From NCBI GenBank assembly GCA_029558715.1, contig JAKQEA010000094.1, positions 1-32,026 of the forward strand: a DNA stretch of 32,026 bases. Direction: 5' to 3'. The translations under genes were made by a program, and so were the position numbers. Source of the stretch: Bacteroidota bacterium (lineage in GTDB: Bacteria > Bacteroidota > Bacteroidia > Chitinophagales > Chitinophagaceae). Positions within the stretch are counted from its first letter, which is position 1. Each line of letters opens with the position of its first letter. The notes below the pieces were generated by a model that did not search any database, was not told where the DNA came from, and saw only the letters and a list, made by a program, of their open reading frames with translations. Shown one piece after another: positions 8,904 to 16,707 of this stretch.

Positions 8904-8935
8904 AAAGCCGGATAAGAGCAGGCTTATCCGGCTTT
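8904..8935 (-). terminator. 13-bp perfect hairpin between the secreted protein and barrel genes
   Basis: Arms AAAGCCGGATAAG and CTTATCCGGCTTT form 13 base pairs around the six-base loop AGCAGG. On the minus strand the stem ends in CTTT and is followed by an A/T-rich stretch. It lies 5 bp after the stop of the upstream gene and 16 bp before the ATG of the next. It may be a terminator or a partial stop that lowers expression of the barrel genes relative to the secreted protein. Confidence 0.7.
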
Positions 8936-8940
8936 CTGAT

Positions 8941-10230
8941 TCAGGTGCAGGAAATATTCCCACCTAATGCATATATTACCTCACCAGTAAATTGCTGATT
9001 GTAATATAAATAGTATGTCAGGAAATCATTGCTTCTTTCGATTGTAAAAGCATAAGGGTGCATATGCTTGAATTTTGTTTTTTTATGCCCGTGCGAACCT
9101 CCATAAATATGCGGGTTATCGTTTACAGGCCAAGGCTGATCATCGCAGGGATTCCATTGTAAAGTACAATAGCCAATACCTACCAGGTTATTTCTATCTT
9201 TCTTAAACCTGTTTCCTTTTTTCTTATAGAGCTTTACTTTCCCCTCTATCTTTGTTTTGGTTGCCTTTAGATCTCCAAAGACTCCCTTTTGCCTTACATG
9301 GTAATATATTTTCCTTTCTTTATCCGGGCTCATATAAGTTGGAACACCCCTCCAATCATTACTCACATGAGATGAAGTTGTCGGATTACAATCATAGGTG
9401 ACATTTTCTGTAAGCCATGCGAGAATATTTTCAATACTATCCCAATTATCAAAAATAAACTGCAAAATACTAAGAAGATCGTATCCTTGATTGACTTCAT
9501 AATTATTCGGACCGCTTACTAACCTACCGTGCCAATTATTATTAATATAACTCCTAAATAGACTATAGCCGGTTACATTATTAAGTTCAGGCTCTGGGTT
9601 TCTAAGCTCAATATTCCAATCTTCGCTTAAGACCGGCCAGTATAGCTCGTTATTAATTAGCTGATTGAATGCCGGGTTATTGTTATCAAAATTTTCTCCA
9701 ACAGAAATTAACCAATCCTCTTCATCTGTATTAATTTTAAGCAGTGCTGATTGAAAACTCAATTCTTGAGCAAATACAGTGCTCGCATAGTCATCAACAA
9801 GTGTAAATTTTTCTTCTTCAAGGTATTCGAAGACTTCTTCCCTGTAGTTCTCAAGACTGAACCCACTGTTACAAACAGATGAACTCCATAAGCTTTGCAC
9901 TATAGCTTCACAGTACTCTGCATAAGTGTTATCATATTGCTTATCATACTCATCAAGCTGATTGGCAACAGTAACCACGGATTCAAGGTTTTCGAAACTT
10001 AAAACACTTCCAGCGTTTGTTATACTTTGTTGTTGTATCAGGGCTTGAACATCTGAAAGAAGCTGGGAGGATAGCTGATTAAAAAGTGTGGTTTTATCAG
10101 CAATGATAGCTTGTGCACCAGTGTTCCCATTTACACATTCCCTATCCAATTGCTGACCGTAGGAGTTTAGGCCCAAAAATACAAGCTGAATCCAAAGAAG
10201 ATACTTCAGAGAAAAAAAAGATTTTTTCAT
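8941..10230 (-). CDS. secreted protein of unknown function
   Basis: From the ATG at 10230 this encodes 429 residues with a good signal peptide (MKKSFFSLKYLLWIQLVFLGLNSYGQQ). A longer frame starts with TTG at 10260, overlaps another small ORF, and is less likely. The mature N-terminal half is acidic, rich in Gln, Asn and Glu, and probably helical (QLSSQLLSDVQALIQQQ). The C-terminal part turns basic (KLYKKKGNRFKKDRN) and contains Cys pairs and a His-rich loop (YGGSHGHKKTKFKHMH) that could bind metal. No catalytic motif, T9SS sorting domain or known family is recognised. It is the first large gene of a minus-strand cluster with four barrel proteins, so an exported partner of those barrels is a reasonable but unproven idea. 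Confidence 0.75.
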   Translation of the reverse strand: MKKSFFSLKYLLWIQLVFLGLNSYGQQLDRECVNGNTGAQAIIADKTTLFNQLSSQLLSDVQALIQQQSITNAGSVLSFENLESVVTVANQLDEYDKQYDNTYAEYCEAIVQSLWSSSVCNSGFSLENYREEVFEYLEEEKFTLVDDYASTVFAQELSFQSALLKINTDEEDWLISVGENFDNNNPAFNQLINNELYWPVLSEDWNIELRNPEPELNNVTGYSLFRSYINNNWHGRLVSGPNNYEVNQGYDLLSILQFIFDNWDSIENILAWLTENVTYDCNPTTSSHVSNDWRGVPTYMSPDKERKIYYHVRQKGVFGDLKATKTKIEGKVKLYKKKGNRFKKDRNNLVGIGYCTLQWNPCDDQPWPVNDNPHIYGGSHGHKKTKFKHMHPYAFTIERSNDFLTYYLYYNQQFTGEVIYALGGNISCT

Positions 10231-10256
10231 GGCTATACTTTTTTCACCTACTCTCT

Positions 10257-10391
10257 TCAATACCCGGTTTTCGGCTTCCCCGTAGCATTGGGGTTACCGC
10301 CGGCCTGGTAGCCCAATGATGACCGAATGTACCGTGCCCGTATAGCCTGAAACAAGTGTGTTCTCACAATCAGCAGCGCTTTTTTCCTCAT
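10257..10391 (-). CDS. small Arg-rich ORF in a structured, GC-rich segment (coding status uncertain)
   Basis: A complete 44-codon frame runs from ATG at 10391 to TGA at 10257. It encodes a short basic protein that begins MRKKALLIVRTHLFQAIRAR and ends GGNPNATGKPKTGY. By hand count the segment is about 53 percent G+C, clearly above its neighbours. It also contains two potential hairpins: GGGCTACC/GGTAACCC with one mismatch, and CCCC/GGGG around eight bases. This suggests that it could equally be a mobile repeat, a small RNA or the relic of an element that merely happens to be open. It lies immediately upstream of the secreted-protein gene, and a TGTGAATTTTCACA palindrome sits 7 bp upstream of its ATG. 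I do not recognise a protein family. Confidence 0.35.
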   Translation of the reverse strand: MRKKALLIVRTHLFQAIRARYIRSSLGYQAGGNPNATGKPKTGY

Positions 10392-10398
10392 TGCTGCA

Positions 10399-10412
10399 TG
10401 TGAATTTTCACA
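10399..10412. promoter_or_regulatory. palindrome TGTGAATTTTCACA, copy 1
   Basis: This is a perfect 14-bp palindrome (TGTGA-ATTT-TCACA), identical to copy 2 at 10514-10527. The arms equal the CRP half-site, but the spacing is four rather than six bases, giving a 14-bp site of the length bound by FNR-type dimers. It lies 7 bp upstream of the small ORF at 10391 and is a candidate operator. Confidence 0.5.
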
Positions 10413-10508
10413 ACTACTTTTTAACTGCTATATATACAACTACCCCGGCAGCCTCTGCTGCCTGTCAAAGAACCATATTGCTACAAAATTTAATAAAATG
10501 GCCGGAAT

Positions 10509-10532
10509 AAAATTGTGAATTTTCACAATTTT
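10509..10532. promoter_or_regulatory. 11-bp-arm palindrome containing TGTGAATTTTCACA, copy 2
   Basis: Arms AAAATTGTGAA and TTCACAATTTT flank a two-base centre. The core repeats copy 1 exactly, 115 bp further on. It could be a transcription-factor site or, because T residues follow, a terminator-like hairpin. It is about 155 bp upstream of the response regulator start. Confidence 0.5.
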
Positions 10533-10621
10533 TAATGAGAATTACCACAAAGTGGTATGTGCATTTCTCAACAATTGTTTACCTTGAATCATAACCACAA
10601 CCTTACAACTATGATAATTAT

Positions 10622-10634
10622 CCCCCCCCCCCCC
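10622..10634. repeat. homopolymer of 13 C
   Basis: Thirteen consecutive C residues stand in an otherwise A/T-rich leader, 51 bp before the response regulator ATG. Such tracts are prone to slipped-strand changes in length. The tract lies within a 15-codon open frame (ATG at 10611, TGA at 10656) encoding MIIIPPPPETTRAQT, so any length change would shift that frame. Confidence 0.85.
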
Positions 10635-10685
10635 GAAACTACCAGGGCGCAAACCTGATTATTTCATTTATGACAATCCTGCCTT

Positions 10686-11348
10686 ATGCCTGCCATTCAT
10701 GATACTAACCTGGTAAAAATAGCGGTGGCGGATGACCATAACCTTTTCAGGGAGTCGCTCTGCGCCATCATAGATACATGGGAAAACTGCAAGGTGATCA
10801 TCCAGGCTGTTAACGGCTGCCAGTTACTTGATAAACTACAAGCCACCAGGCAAGTACCCGATCTGGCATTGATAGACCTGTCCATGCCGGAAATGAATGG
10901 CTATGAAACCATCAGGGCAGTAAAACAAAAATTTCCTGAAATAAAACTTATGGGCCTGTCGTTTTATAATAGCGAAGAAATGGTATGGCAACTCATCAAA
11001 TGCGGCGCACAAGGCTTTGTAAATAAAAATGATGATATAAACAGGCTCAGAAAAGCTATTGCAGAAATGATGACCACGGGGTATTTCTTTTCGGATCATA
11101 CTGCTTCCCGGATGGTAAAAAAAGCGATGCAAACAGGTACTCTTACCATTAAGAACGACCTCAGCGATAAAGAAATACTTTTCTTAAAAAACATATGTTC
11201 TGAAAAGACATATAAAGAAATAGCCAGGGAAATGAAGTTAGCCCATCGCCAGGTTGAATACCTCAGAAATAATCTATTTGAACGATTTGGTGTAAGCACC
11301 CGTACAGGACTTGCTGTAATTGCGCTGGAGAAAGGATTGGCAGTATGA
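10686..11348 (+). CDS. NarL/FixJ-family response regulator (receiver plus LuxR-type HTH)
   Basis: This 220-residue protein has a receiver domain at residues about 10-125 and a GerE-type helix-turn-helix at about 155-215. The acidic pocket D16/D17, the phospho-acceptor D64 (in LIDLSMP), the switch S92 and the conserved K114 are all present, so the receiver should be functional. The C-terminus follows the LuxR pattern (LSDKEILFLKNICSEKTYKEIA, QVEYLRNNLFERFGVSTRTGLA). In-frame stops at 10656 and 10671 fix the start at 10686. No histidine kinase is adjacent, so it is an orphan whose sensor lies elsewhere. It has an unusually structured upstream region with a 13-C tract. Its targets are unknown; the divergent surface cluster is one possibility. 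Confidence 0.92.
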   Translation: MPAIHDTNLVKIAVADDHNLFRESLCAIIDTWENCKVIIQAVNGCQLLDKLQATRQVPDLALIDLSMPEMNGYETIRAVKQKFPEIKLMGLSFYNSEEMVWQLIKCGAQGFVNKNDDINRLRKAIAEMMTTGYFFSDHTASRMVKKAMQTGTLTIKNDLSDKEILFLKNICSEKTYKEIAREMKLAHRQVEYLRNNLFERFGVSTRTGLAVIALEKGLAV

Positions 11349-11493
11349 AAGTCCTGTTTGTATAATTTACCTCATACCGGTTTATAAATAACCTTTCAAT
11401 TTCATGGCATTGTTTCTCAATTTTATATTCACAGTTTAAATAAAGAATGTATACTCCGAAGCCGGTAATAAGCAGATTGCTGTATCTTTATGT

Positions 11494-12102
11494 ATGGCAA
11501 AAATCCTGATACTTTTTGCACATCCTGTCTTCGAAAAATCGAGGGTTCACAAGCGGATGGTCAATCATGTCCGCCAGTTAGAACATATCTCTTTTCATGA
11601 TTTATACGAAACATATCCCGACCTGGATATTGACATAAAGAAAGAACAGCAATTGTTACTGGAACATGATGTAATAATCTGGCAGCATCCTTTTTACTGG
11701 TATAGCGCACCGGCCATTATCAAACAATGGCTGGACCTGGTACTGGAACATAACTGGGCCTATGGCGCCAAAGGCAAAATGCTAACCGGGAAAAAGATCT
11801 TCAATGCTATCTCCTGTGGCGGCAGTGAAGAAGCATATAATGAGAGGGGAAGAAACAGGTATACCATCCCCCAATTCCTGGCCCCCTTTGAGCAAACTGC
11901 TCATTTATGTAATATGCAGTACCTGCCGCCTTTTGTTATTCATGGTACCCATCGCCTGTCGGAAGCAGATATCGAATTACATTCTATTCAATACCTGCAA
12001 TTACTGGTAGCACTTACGCATGACCGGATAAGTGAAGAAGAATATAGATCAGTAACCTATTTAAATGACTTGTTACCCGTACCGGAACAGGTCCAATCTT
12101 AA
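11494..12102 (+). CDS. kefF: KefF/MdaB-like NAD(P)H quinone oxidoreductase, antiporter ancillary protein
   Basis: This 202-residue protein is of the flavodoxin-like Flavodoxin_2 family. It shows an N-terminal ILILFAHPVFEKSRVH FMN-phosphate-binding segment, the family HPFYWYSAPAIIKQWLDLVL motif and the later GKKIFNAISCGGSEEAY loop. In enterobacteria KefF and KefG are soluble flavoproteins that reduce quinones and activate the K+ efflux systems KefC and KefB. The stop codon is only 3 bp before the start of the antiporter gene, as expected for such a pair, so translational coupling is likely. Family and operon support the role well. The exact substrate, and whether glutathione adducts control this system in an organism of this type, are not visible. 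Confidence 0.85.
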   Translation: MAKILILFAHPVFEKSRVHKRMVNHVRQLEHISFHDLYETYPDLDIDIKKEQQLLLEHDVIIWQHPFYWYSAPAIIKQWLDLVLEHNWAYGAKGKMLTGKKIFNAISCGGSEEAYNERGRNRYTIPQFLAPFEQTAHLCNMQYLPPFVIHGTHRLSEADIELHSIQYLQLLVALTHDRISEEEYRSVTYLNDLLPVPEQVQS

Positions 12103-12105
12103 AAC

Positions 12106-13998
12106 ATGGATAAAAACTCTCTATTCTTCCAGGCATTTGTATACCTGTCTGCGGCAGTAGTAATGGTACCACTGGCAAAACGTATCGGGCTGGGATCTGT
12201 TTTAGGGTATTTACTCGCCGGTATTCTTATTGGCCCTGCCATATTGAATTTTATTGGTTCAGAAGGACATGACCTCATGCATTTTGCAGAATTTGGAGTG
12301 GTGATGATGTTATTTGTCATAGGCCTGGAACTGGAACCCGAGATTTTATGGAAATTACGAAGATCGATATTGGGTCTTGGCGGGTTACAGGTTTTAGTAA
12401 CCACTTTTATCATATCTACCTTATCACAACTATTGTTCGAAATTTCCTGGCAGGAAGGATTAGCACTTGGGTTGATCATTGCACTTTCCTCTACTGCCAT
12501 TGTATTGCAGACACTGAATGAAAAAGGACTGATGAAAACATCAGCGGGCAGGCATTCTTTTTCAGTACTGCTTTTCCAGGATATTGCTGTTATTCCTATG
12601 CTAGCCTTTTTCCCTTTGCTTGCTTCGCATCAACCGGATATAGCTGCTTCAGCGGTAAAAGAAACTACATGGACAGCTGGTTTATCCGGATGGATGCAGA
12701 CACTGATAGTATTTGCGGCTGTGCTGGCAATAATTTTATCGGGCAAATATCTTATCAATCCGCTGTTAAGAATCATCGCTGCTACACGGTTGAGGGAAAT
12801 ATTTACCGCCTCTGCCCTGCTGTTGGTTATAGCTATTACATTATTGATGACACAGGTAGGTCTGAGTCCTGCATTAGGAACATTCCTGGCCGGTGTAGTA
12901 CTGGCGAACAGCGAGTACCGCCATGAACTCGAAAGTGATATTGAACCTTTTAAAGGTTTATTATTAGGATTATTTTTTATTGCCGTAGGCGCTTCTATTG
13001 ACTTTAACCTGGTGATGCAAAAACCTGTTTTAATACTAGGGCTTGTTTTTATCATCATGACGATAAAGGGAATTGTACTGCTGGTGCTGGGACGCTTCTT
13101 CCGTATGAAATTGGATCAGAATATGATCTTTGGTTTTGCATTAAGCCAGATGGGAGAATTTGGTTTTGTGCTGCTGTCCTTTTCATTGCAGGAAGGAGTG
13201 TTGAAAAAGGAAATCATAGATGTAATGATTGCTGTAGTGGCAATCAGTATGGCTGTTACTCCGCTGGTACTTTTAATTAACGAAAAGATTATTCAGCCCC
13301 GGTTTGGCGCAAAGGAAAAAGAAGATGAAAGAGAATCTGACAAAATTGATGAGAAGAATCCCGTTATCATTGCTGGTTTTGGACACTTTGGAAATACGGT
13401 GGGACGGTTTCTAAGAGCAAACGGTGTTAAAGCAACATTCCTTGATTTTGATTCTGAAAGAGTAGAGTTACTGAGAAAGATGGGTTTTAAAGTATATTAT
13501 GGGGATGCGTCACGGCATGATCTGCTGAGAGCAGCTGGCGCAGAACAGGCAAAGATCATTGTATTAGCCCTTGATAACCTGGAAAAGAGGCTAGAGATGA
13601 TCGAAATAATAAAAAAACATTTTCCAAATCTTAGAATACTGGTAAGAGCAGAGAACCGCTTTGACGCTTACCAGTTGATGAATGCAGGTATGATGCATGT
13701 TTACAGGGAAACACTGGATACTTCGCTGCGGGTGGGAACCGATGTGCTGAAGATGATGGGCTTCCGTTCATATACAGTGAACAGAATGGCCCGCATATTT
13801 TTAAAGCATGATGAGTCGACAATCAAGAAACTGGCTGCAATCAAAAACAAGGAAGAGTATGTTGCCAGTGCGAAGGAATACATAGAGGAGATAGAAAAAG
13901 TGCTTGAATCAGACAGGCATGATCCTGAATTACAAAATGATAAGGGGTGGGATGAAGAATCGCTTATTGCTGATGCCGGCGGGGTGAAACCTTCCTGA
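12106..13998 (+). CDS. kefC: KefC/KefB-like monovalent cation:proton antiporter (CPA2) with RCK/TrkA-N domain
   Basis: This 630-residue protein is close to the 620 of E. coli KefC. Residues about 1-400 form a CPA2 membrane domain with about 12 hydrophobic segments (early LAGILIGPAIL; LFVIGLELEP; LSSTAIVLQTL; LLFQDIAVIP). After a charged linker (KEKEDERESDK) comes a nucleotide-binding TrkA-N/RCK domain from about 420, with the Rossmann motif GFGHFGNTVGRFL and the KVYYGDASRHDLLRAAGA pattern seen in KefC. It should exchange K+ (or Na+) for H+ across the inner membrane, gated by the cytoplasmic domain and the KefF-like partner 3 bp upstream. Its last 35 bp overlap the end of the convergent P-type ATPase gene. 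Confidence 0.92.
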   Translation: MDKNSLFFQAFVYLSAAVVMVPLAKRIGLGSVLGYLLAGILIGPAILNFIGSEGHDLMHFAEFGVVMMLFVIGLELEPEILWKLRRSILGLGGLQVLVTTFIISTLSQLLFEISWQEGLALGLIIALSSTAIVLQTLNEKGLMKTSAGRHSFSVLLFQDIAVIPMLAFFPLLASHQPDIAASAVKETTWTAGLSGWMQTLIVFAAVLAIILSGKYLINPLLRIIAATRLREIFTASALLLVIAITLLMTQVGLSPALGTFLAGVVLANSEYRHELESDIEPFKGLLLGLFFIAVGASIDFNLVMQKPVLILGLVFIIMTIKGIVLLVLGRFFRMKLDQNMIFGFALSQMGEFGFVLLSFSLQEGVLKKEIIDVMIAVVAISMAVTPLVLLINEKIIQPRFGAKEKEDERESDKIDEKNPVIIAGFGHFGNTVGRFLRANGVKATFLDFDSERVELLRKMGFKVYYGDASRHDLLRAAGAEQAKIIVLALDNLEKRLEMIEIIKKHFPNLRILVRAENRFDAYQLMNAGMMHVYRETLDTSLRVGTDVLKMMGFRSYTVNRMARIFLKHDESTIKKLAAIKNKEEYVASAKEYIEEIEKVLESDRHDPELQNDKGWDEESLIADAGGVKPS

Positions 13999-16561
13999 GA
14001 TACAGCCGTTGTTTAATCCATTTTTCAGCTTCTACAGCATGAAAGACCACAGCGGATAACCCGATACAGATCAGTAGCTCATTCAATGTAAGAGGTTGCG
14101 TTTTGAAAACTTCATTTGCAAACGGCAGGTAAATAACAACCATTTGTAAAAAGAAAGTAAGAATAATGGCACCAAACAAAGGCAGATTACTGTGCAAGCC
14201 CTGCCGGTAGAGAAATTCCCTGTCGCTCCTGATGGCAAGTACATGCCCTAACTGAGATAATGATAATACCGTAAACACCATTGTTTGCCAATGAGTGTTG
14301 TTGTTTTGCATTGCCCATGCCTGTGTACCAAGCGTTACTCCGGCCATTAACAAGCCAACCCAAACAATATGATACCCTATTCCTTCAGCAAAAAGGCTTT
14401 CGTTTGTTTTGCGGGGTGGTCTTTTCATTATATCCTTTTCTGCTTTTTCACTGGCCAGGGCCAGTCCCGGCAAACCATCTGTAACCAGGTTTATCCAGAG
14501 AATATGGATAGGTAATAGTGGGATAGGCAGGCCAAGCAACGGCGCCATGAAAAGTGTCCATATCTCTGCTCCGTTGCATGTCATTATATACTTTACGAAC
14601 TTGCGGATATTATCATATATCCTTCTCCCCTCCTTCACCGCTTTTACAATCGTCGCAAAATTGTCATCCAGCAATATCATATGAGCGGCCTCTTTACTTA
14701 CATCTGTACCTGTAATACCCATCGCTACCCCTATATTAGCTGATTTTAGTGAAGGGGCATCATTCACACCATCACCTGTCATTGATACAAAATGATTCTT
14801 TGCCTGCAAGGCCTTTACAATATTTAATTTTTGTTCTGGCGAAACCCTTGCATATACCCTGATACTCTCCACTTTTTCTTCAAACTCTTCCTGGTCCATT
14901 TGCTGCAGTTCTTTTCCTGTTAAGACAAGGTCTTTTTTAGTGAGTATACCTATTTGCTTTGCAATAGCAGCAGCTGTTATGGGGTGATCACCCGTAATCA
15001 TTACTGTATTAATACCGGCAGATTTACATTCTTCGATAGCCGATTTTACTTCTTCCCTGGGAGGATCGATCATACCAATCATTCCGGCAAAAGCCAGATC
15101 ATTTTCAACGCTTTCATAACTGAATGGATCCGGAAGGCTTTTAATGACCTTATACCCAAAAGCTATTACACGAATGCCATTGGCAGCCCATTCATTGGCC
15201 TTCACATGTATCGGACTGGTATTTATTCCCGTTTGCAGGCTATCTGTAATTGATTCAACAGCTCCTTTTGAAATGACCAGGTATTCCTGGCCATAGCTGT
15301 GGACTGTCGTCATACATTTTCTGTCAGAATCAAAAGGCAATTCAGCAACCCGTGATAACTGGTGCTGCAATTGTTTCAATACATCAGTAGAGTATCTAAG
15401 GATGAAGTCCTGTACCAGGGCAATCTCCGTTGGATCGCCGAGTAATTTTTTATCCGCTGTTACTCTCACATCGTTATTTAACGCCACCGCACAATAAAGG
15501 ACAGAAATTTCACCAACCAATTTCTCATCGTTTGTTGTTGCCTCTACATCTGTTACTTTCATTTTATTCTGAGTAAGAGTACCTGTCTTATCAGAACAGA
15601 TATAGGTAACAGAACCAAGTGTCTCAACAGCAGGAAGTTTACGTACCAGTACATTCTTTTTGACCAGTCTTCTTGCTCCCCTCGCCAATGCAATAGTAAT
15701 AAGAGCCGGCAAGGCCTCCGGAATAGCAGCCACCGCCAGAGAAATGGATATCAGCAGCATACTAAGTGGCTTTTCTCCCCGCAACAGGCCAATAACAAAC
15801 AATAAAATACAAATGAAGAGTATAATGTAAGAAAGTTTCTTTCCAAAATCACTCATCCTTCTCTGTAAAGGAGTAACGGCTTCTTCCTTTTGAAGCATCC
15901 TGGCTATCAAACCAATCTCTGTAAGCATCCCGGTTGCAATCACAATGCCCTTTCCTCTTCCGTATGTAACCAGTGTACTTTTAAAAGCCATATTAAACCG
16001 GTCTCCAACCGGTAAACTGCTATCCTCAAGTAGTTTTTCCGATTTTTCAGCTGGTACAGATTCGCCGGTCAGTGCTGCTTCGTCAATTTGCAAACTGTGT
16101 GTTTCGATCAGCCGGATATCCGCCGGCACCACATTACCGGTTTCAAGCAACACAAGATCACCTGGTACGAGTTCAGATGCATTGACTGTATAAGGCTTGC
16201 CGTTACGAAGAACATTTGCCTGAAAGGCTGCGATTTTTTTTAAGGCTTCCATCGCTTTTTCAGCCCTGTATTCCTGGATAAAACCAACTATAGCATTGAG
16301 AATAACAATAACCAGGATAATAATTGTATCGGTAAGATCACCTGCAATGCCTGCAATGATAGCTGCTGCAATTAACACCAGGATCATAAAGTCAGTAAAC
16401 TGGAAAAGAAATAAAAGCCAGGCTGGTTTTTTCTTTTTCTCCTCAAGCTCATTTGGCCCGTATTCTGCCAGTTTTAAAGCAGCCTGTTCAACTGTCAATC
16501 CATTCATAGATGAACCAGTAATGTCCAATACCTTATTGATATCAATACAGTGCCAGTTCAT
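13964..16561 (-). CDS. P-type cation-transporting ATPase, Ca2+ (P2A-like) type
   Basis: This 865-residue pump has an N-terminal cation-ATPase domain and the actuator motif TGES at 165-168. M4 carries PEALP (281-285), D324 in DKTGT is the phosphorylation site, KGA lies at 432-434, TGD at 523-525, and the hinge GDGVND at 596-601. M5 has N663 and E666, and M6 has N691 and D695 in NLVTDGLP. These correspond to Ca2+-binding residues of SERCA-type pumps, so Ca2+ efflux is the best guess. M4 has PEALP rather than the commoner PEGLP, so Mn2+ or Na+ cannot be excluded. The last about 180 residues form the C-terminal membrane domain. No start is seen upstream of MNWHCIDINKVL. The gene converges on and overlaps the antiporter gene without an intervening terminator. 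Confidence 0.92.
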   Translation of the reverse strand: MNWHCIDINKVLDITGSSMNGLTVEQAALKLAEYGPNELEEKKKKPAWLLFLFQFTDFMILVLIAAAIIAGIAGDLTDTIIILVIVILNAIVGFIQEYRAEKAMEALKKIAAFQANVLRNGKPYTVNASELVPGDLVLLETGNVVPADIRLIETHSLQIDEAALTGESVPAEKSEKLLEDSSLPVGDRFNMAFKSTLVTYGRGKGIVIATGMLTEIGLIARMLQKEEAVTPLQRRMSDFGKKLSYIILFICILLFVIGLLRGEKPLSMLLISISLAVAAIPEALPALITIALARGARRLVKKNVLVRKLPAVETLGSVTYICSDKTGTLTQNKMKVTDVEATTNDEKLVGEISVLYCAVALNNDVRVTADKKLLGDPTEIALVQDFILRYSTDVLKQLQHQLSRVAELPFDSDRKCMTTVHSYGQEYLVISKGAVESITDSLQTGINTSPIHVKANEWAANGIRVIAFGYKVIKSLPDPFSYESVENDLAFAGMIGMIDPPREEVKSAIEECKSAGINTVMITGDHPITAAAIAKQIGILTKKDLVLTGKELQQMDQEEFEEKVESIRVYARVSPEQKLNIVKALQAKNHFVSMTGDGVNDAPSLKSANIGVAMGITGTDVSKEAAHMILLDDNFATIVKAVKEGRRIYDNIRKFVKYIMTCNGAEIWTLFMAPLLGLPIPLLPIHILWINLVTDGLPGLALASEKAEKDIMKRPPRKTNESLFAEGIGYHIVWVGLLMAGVTLGTQAWAMQNNNTHWQTMVFTVLSLSQLGHVLAIRSDREFLYRQGLHSNLPLFGAIILTFFLQMVVIYLPFANEVFKTQPLTLNELLICIGLSAVVFHAVEAEKWIKQRLYLRKVSPRRHQQ

Positions 16562-16707
16562 AATGGGGAATGAATTTATTGCAGAATCATATTATATAGA
16601 TCAGGCGTTCCGTTCCATGCCCAAATTAATAAATAACAGCTTTATTAAGTTGTTTGAAAATGAAAATTACTGCTTATTGATAAGCCAACGGATTACTGCC
16701 TGAAACA

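Larger units (their letters stand above)
10392..10685. promoter_or_regulatory. regulatory region dense in inverted repeats upstream of the response regulator
   Basis: This 294-bp gap carries five inverted repeats. They are TGTGAATTTTCACA at 10399-10412, a GGCAGC/GCTGCC hairpin with loop CTCT at 10447-10462, an 11-bp-arm palindrome at 10509-10532 containing the same 14-mer, TACCAC/GTGGTA at 10543-10557, and AACAATTGTT at 10570-10579. A run of 13 C follows at 10622-10634. It separates a minus-strand and a plus-strand gene, so promoters for both should lie here. No other gene is seen in it. Confidence 0.6.

Noticed and set aside
8888-8905. TTG-initiated extension of the barrel gene at 8162-8887
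   Set aside because: It begins inside the 13-bp hairpin, and the ATG at 8887 provides the signal peptide.
10231-10260. TTG-initiated extension of the 429-aa secreted protein
   Set aside because: The ATG at 10230 gives a normal signal peptide directly; the extension overlaps the 44-codon ORF and places ten extra residues before it.
10357-10368. TGTG-TTCT-CACA, resembling a third copy of the palindrome
   Set aside because: It lacks the inner A and T of the TGTGA/TCACA arms and lies inside the 44-codon ORF, so the similarity may be chance.
16296-16703. 135-codon plus-strand ORF antisense to the ATPase start
   Set aside because: Mostly the mirror of an ATPase membrane region; no independent support.
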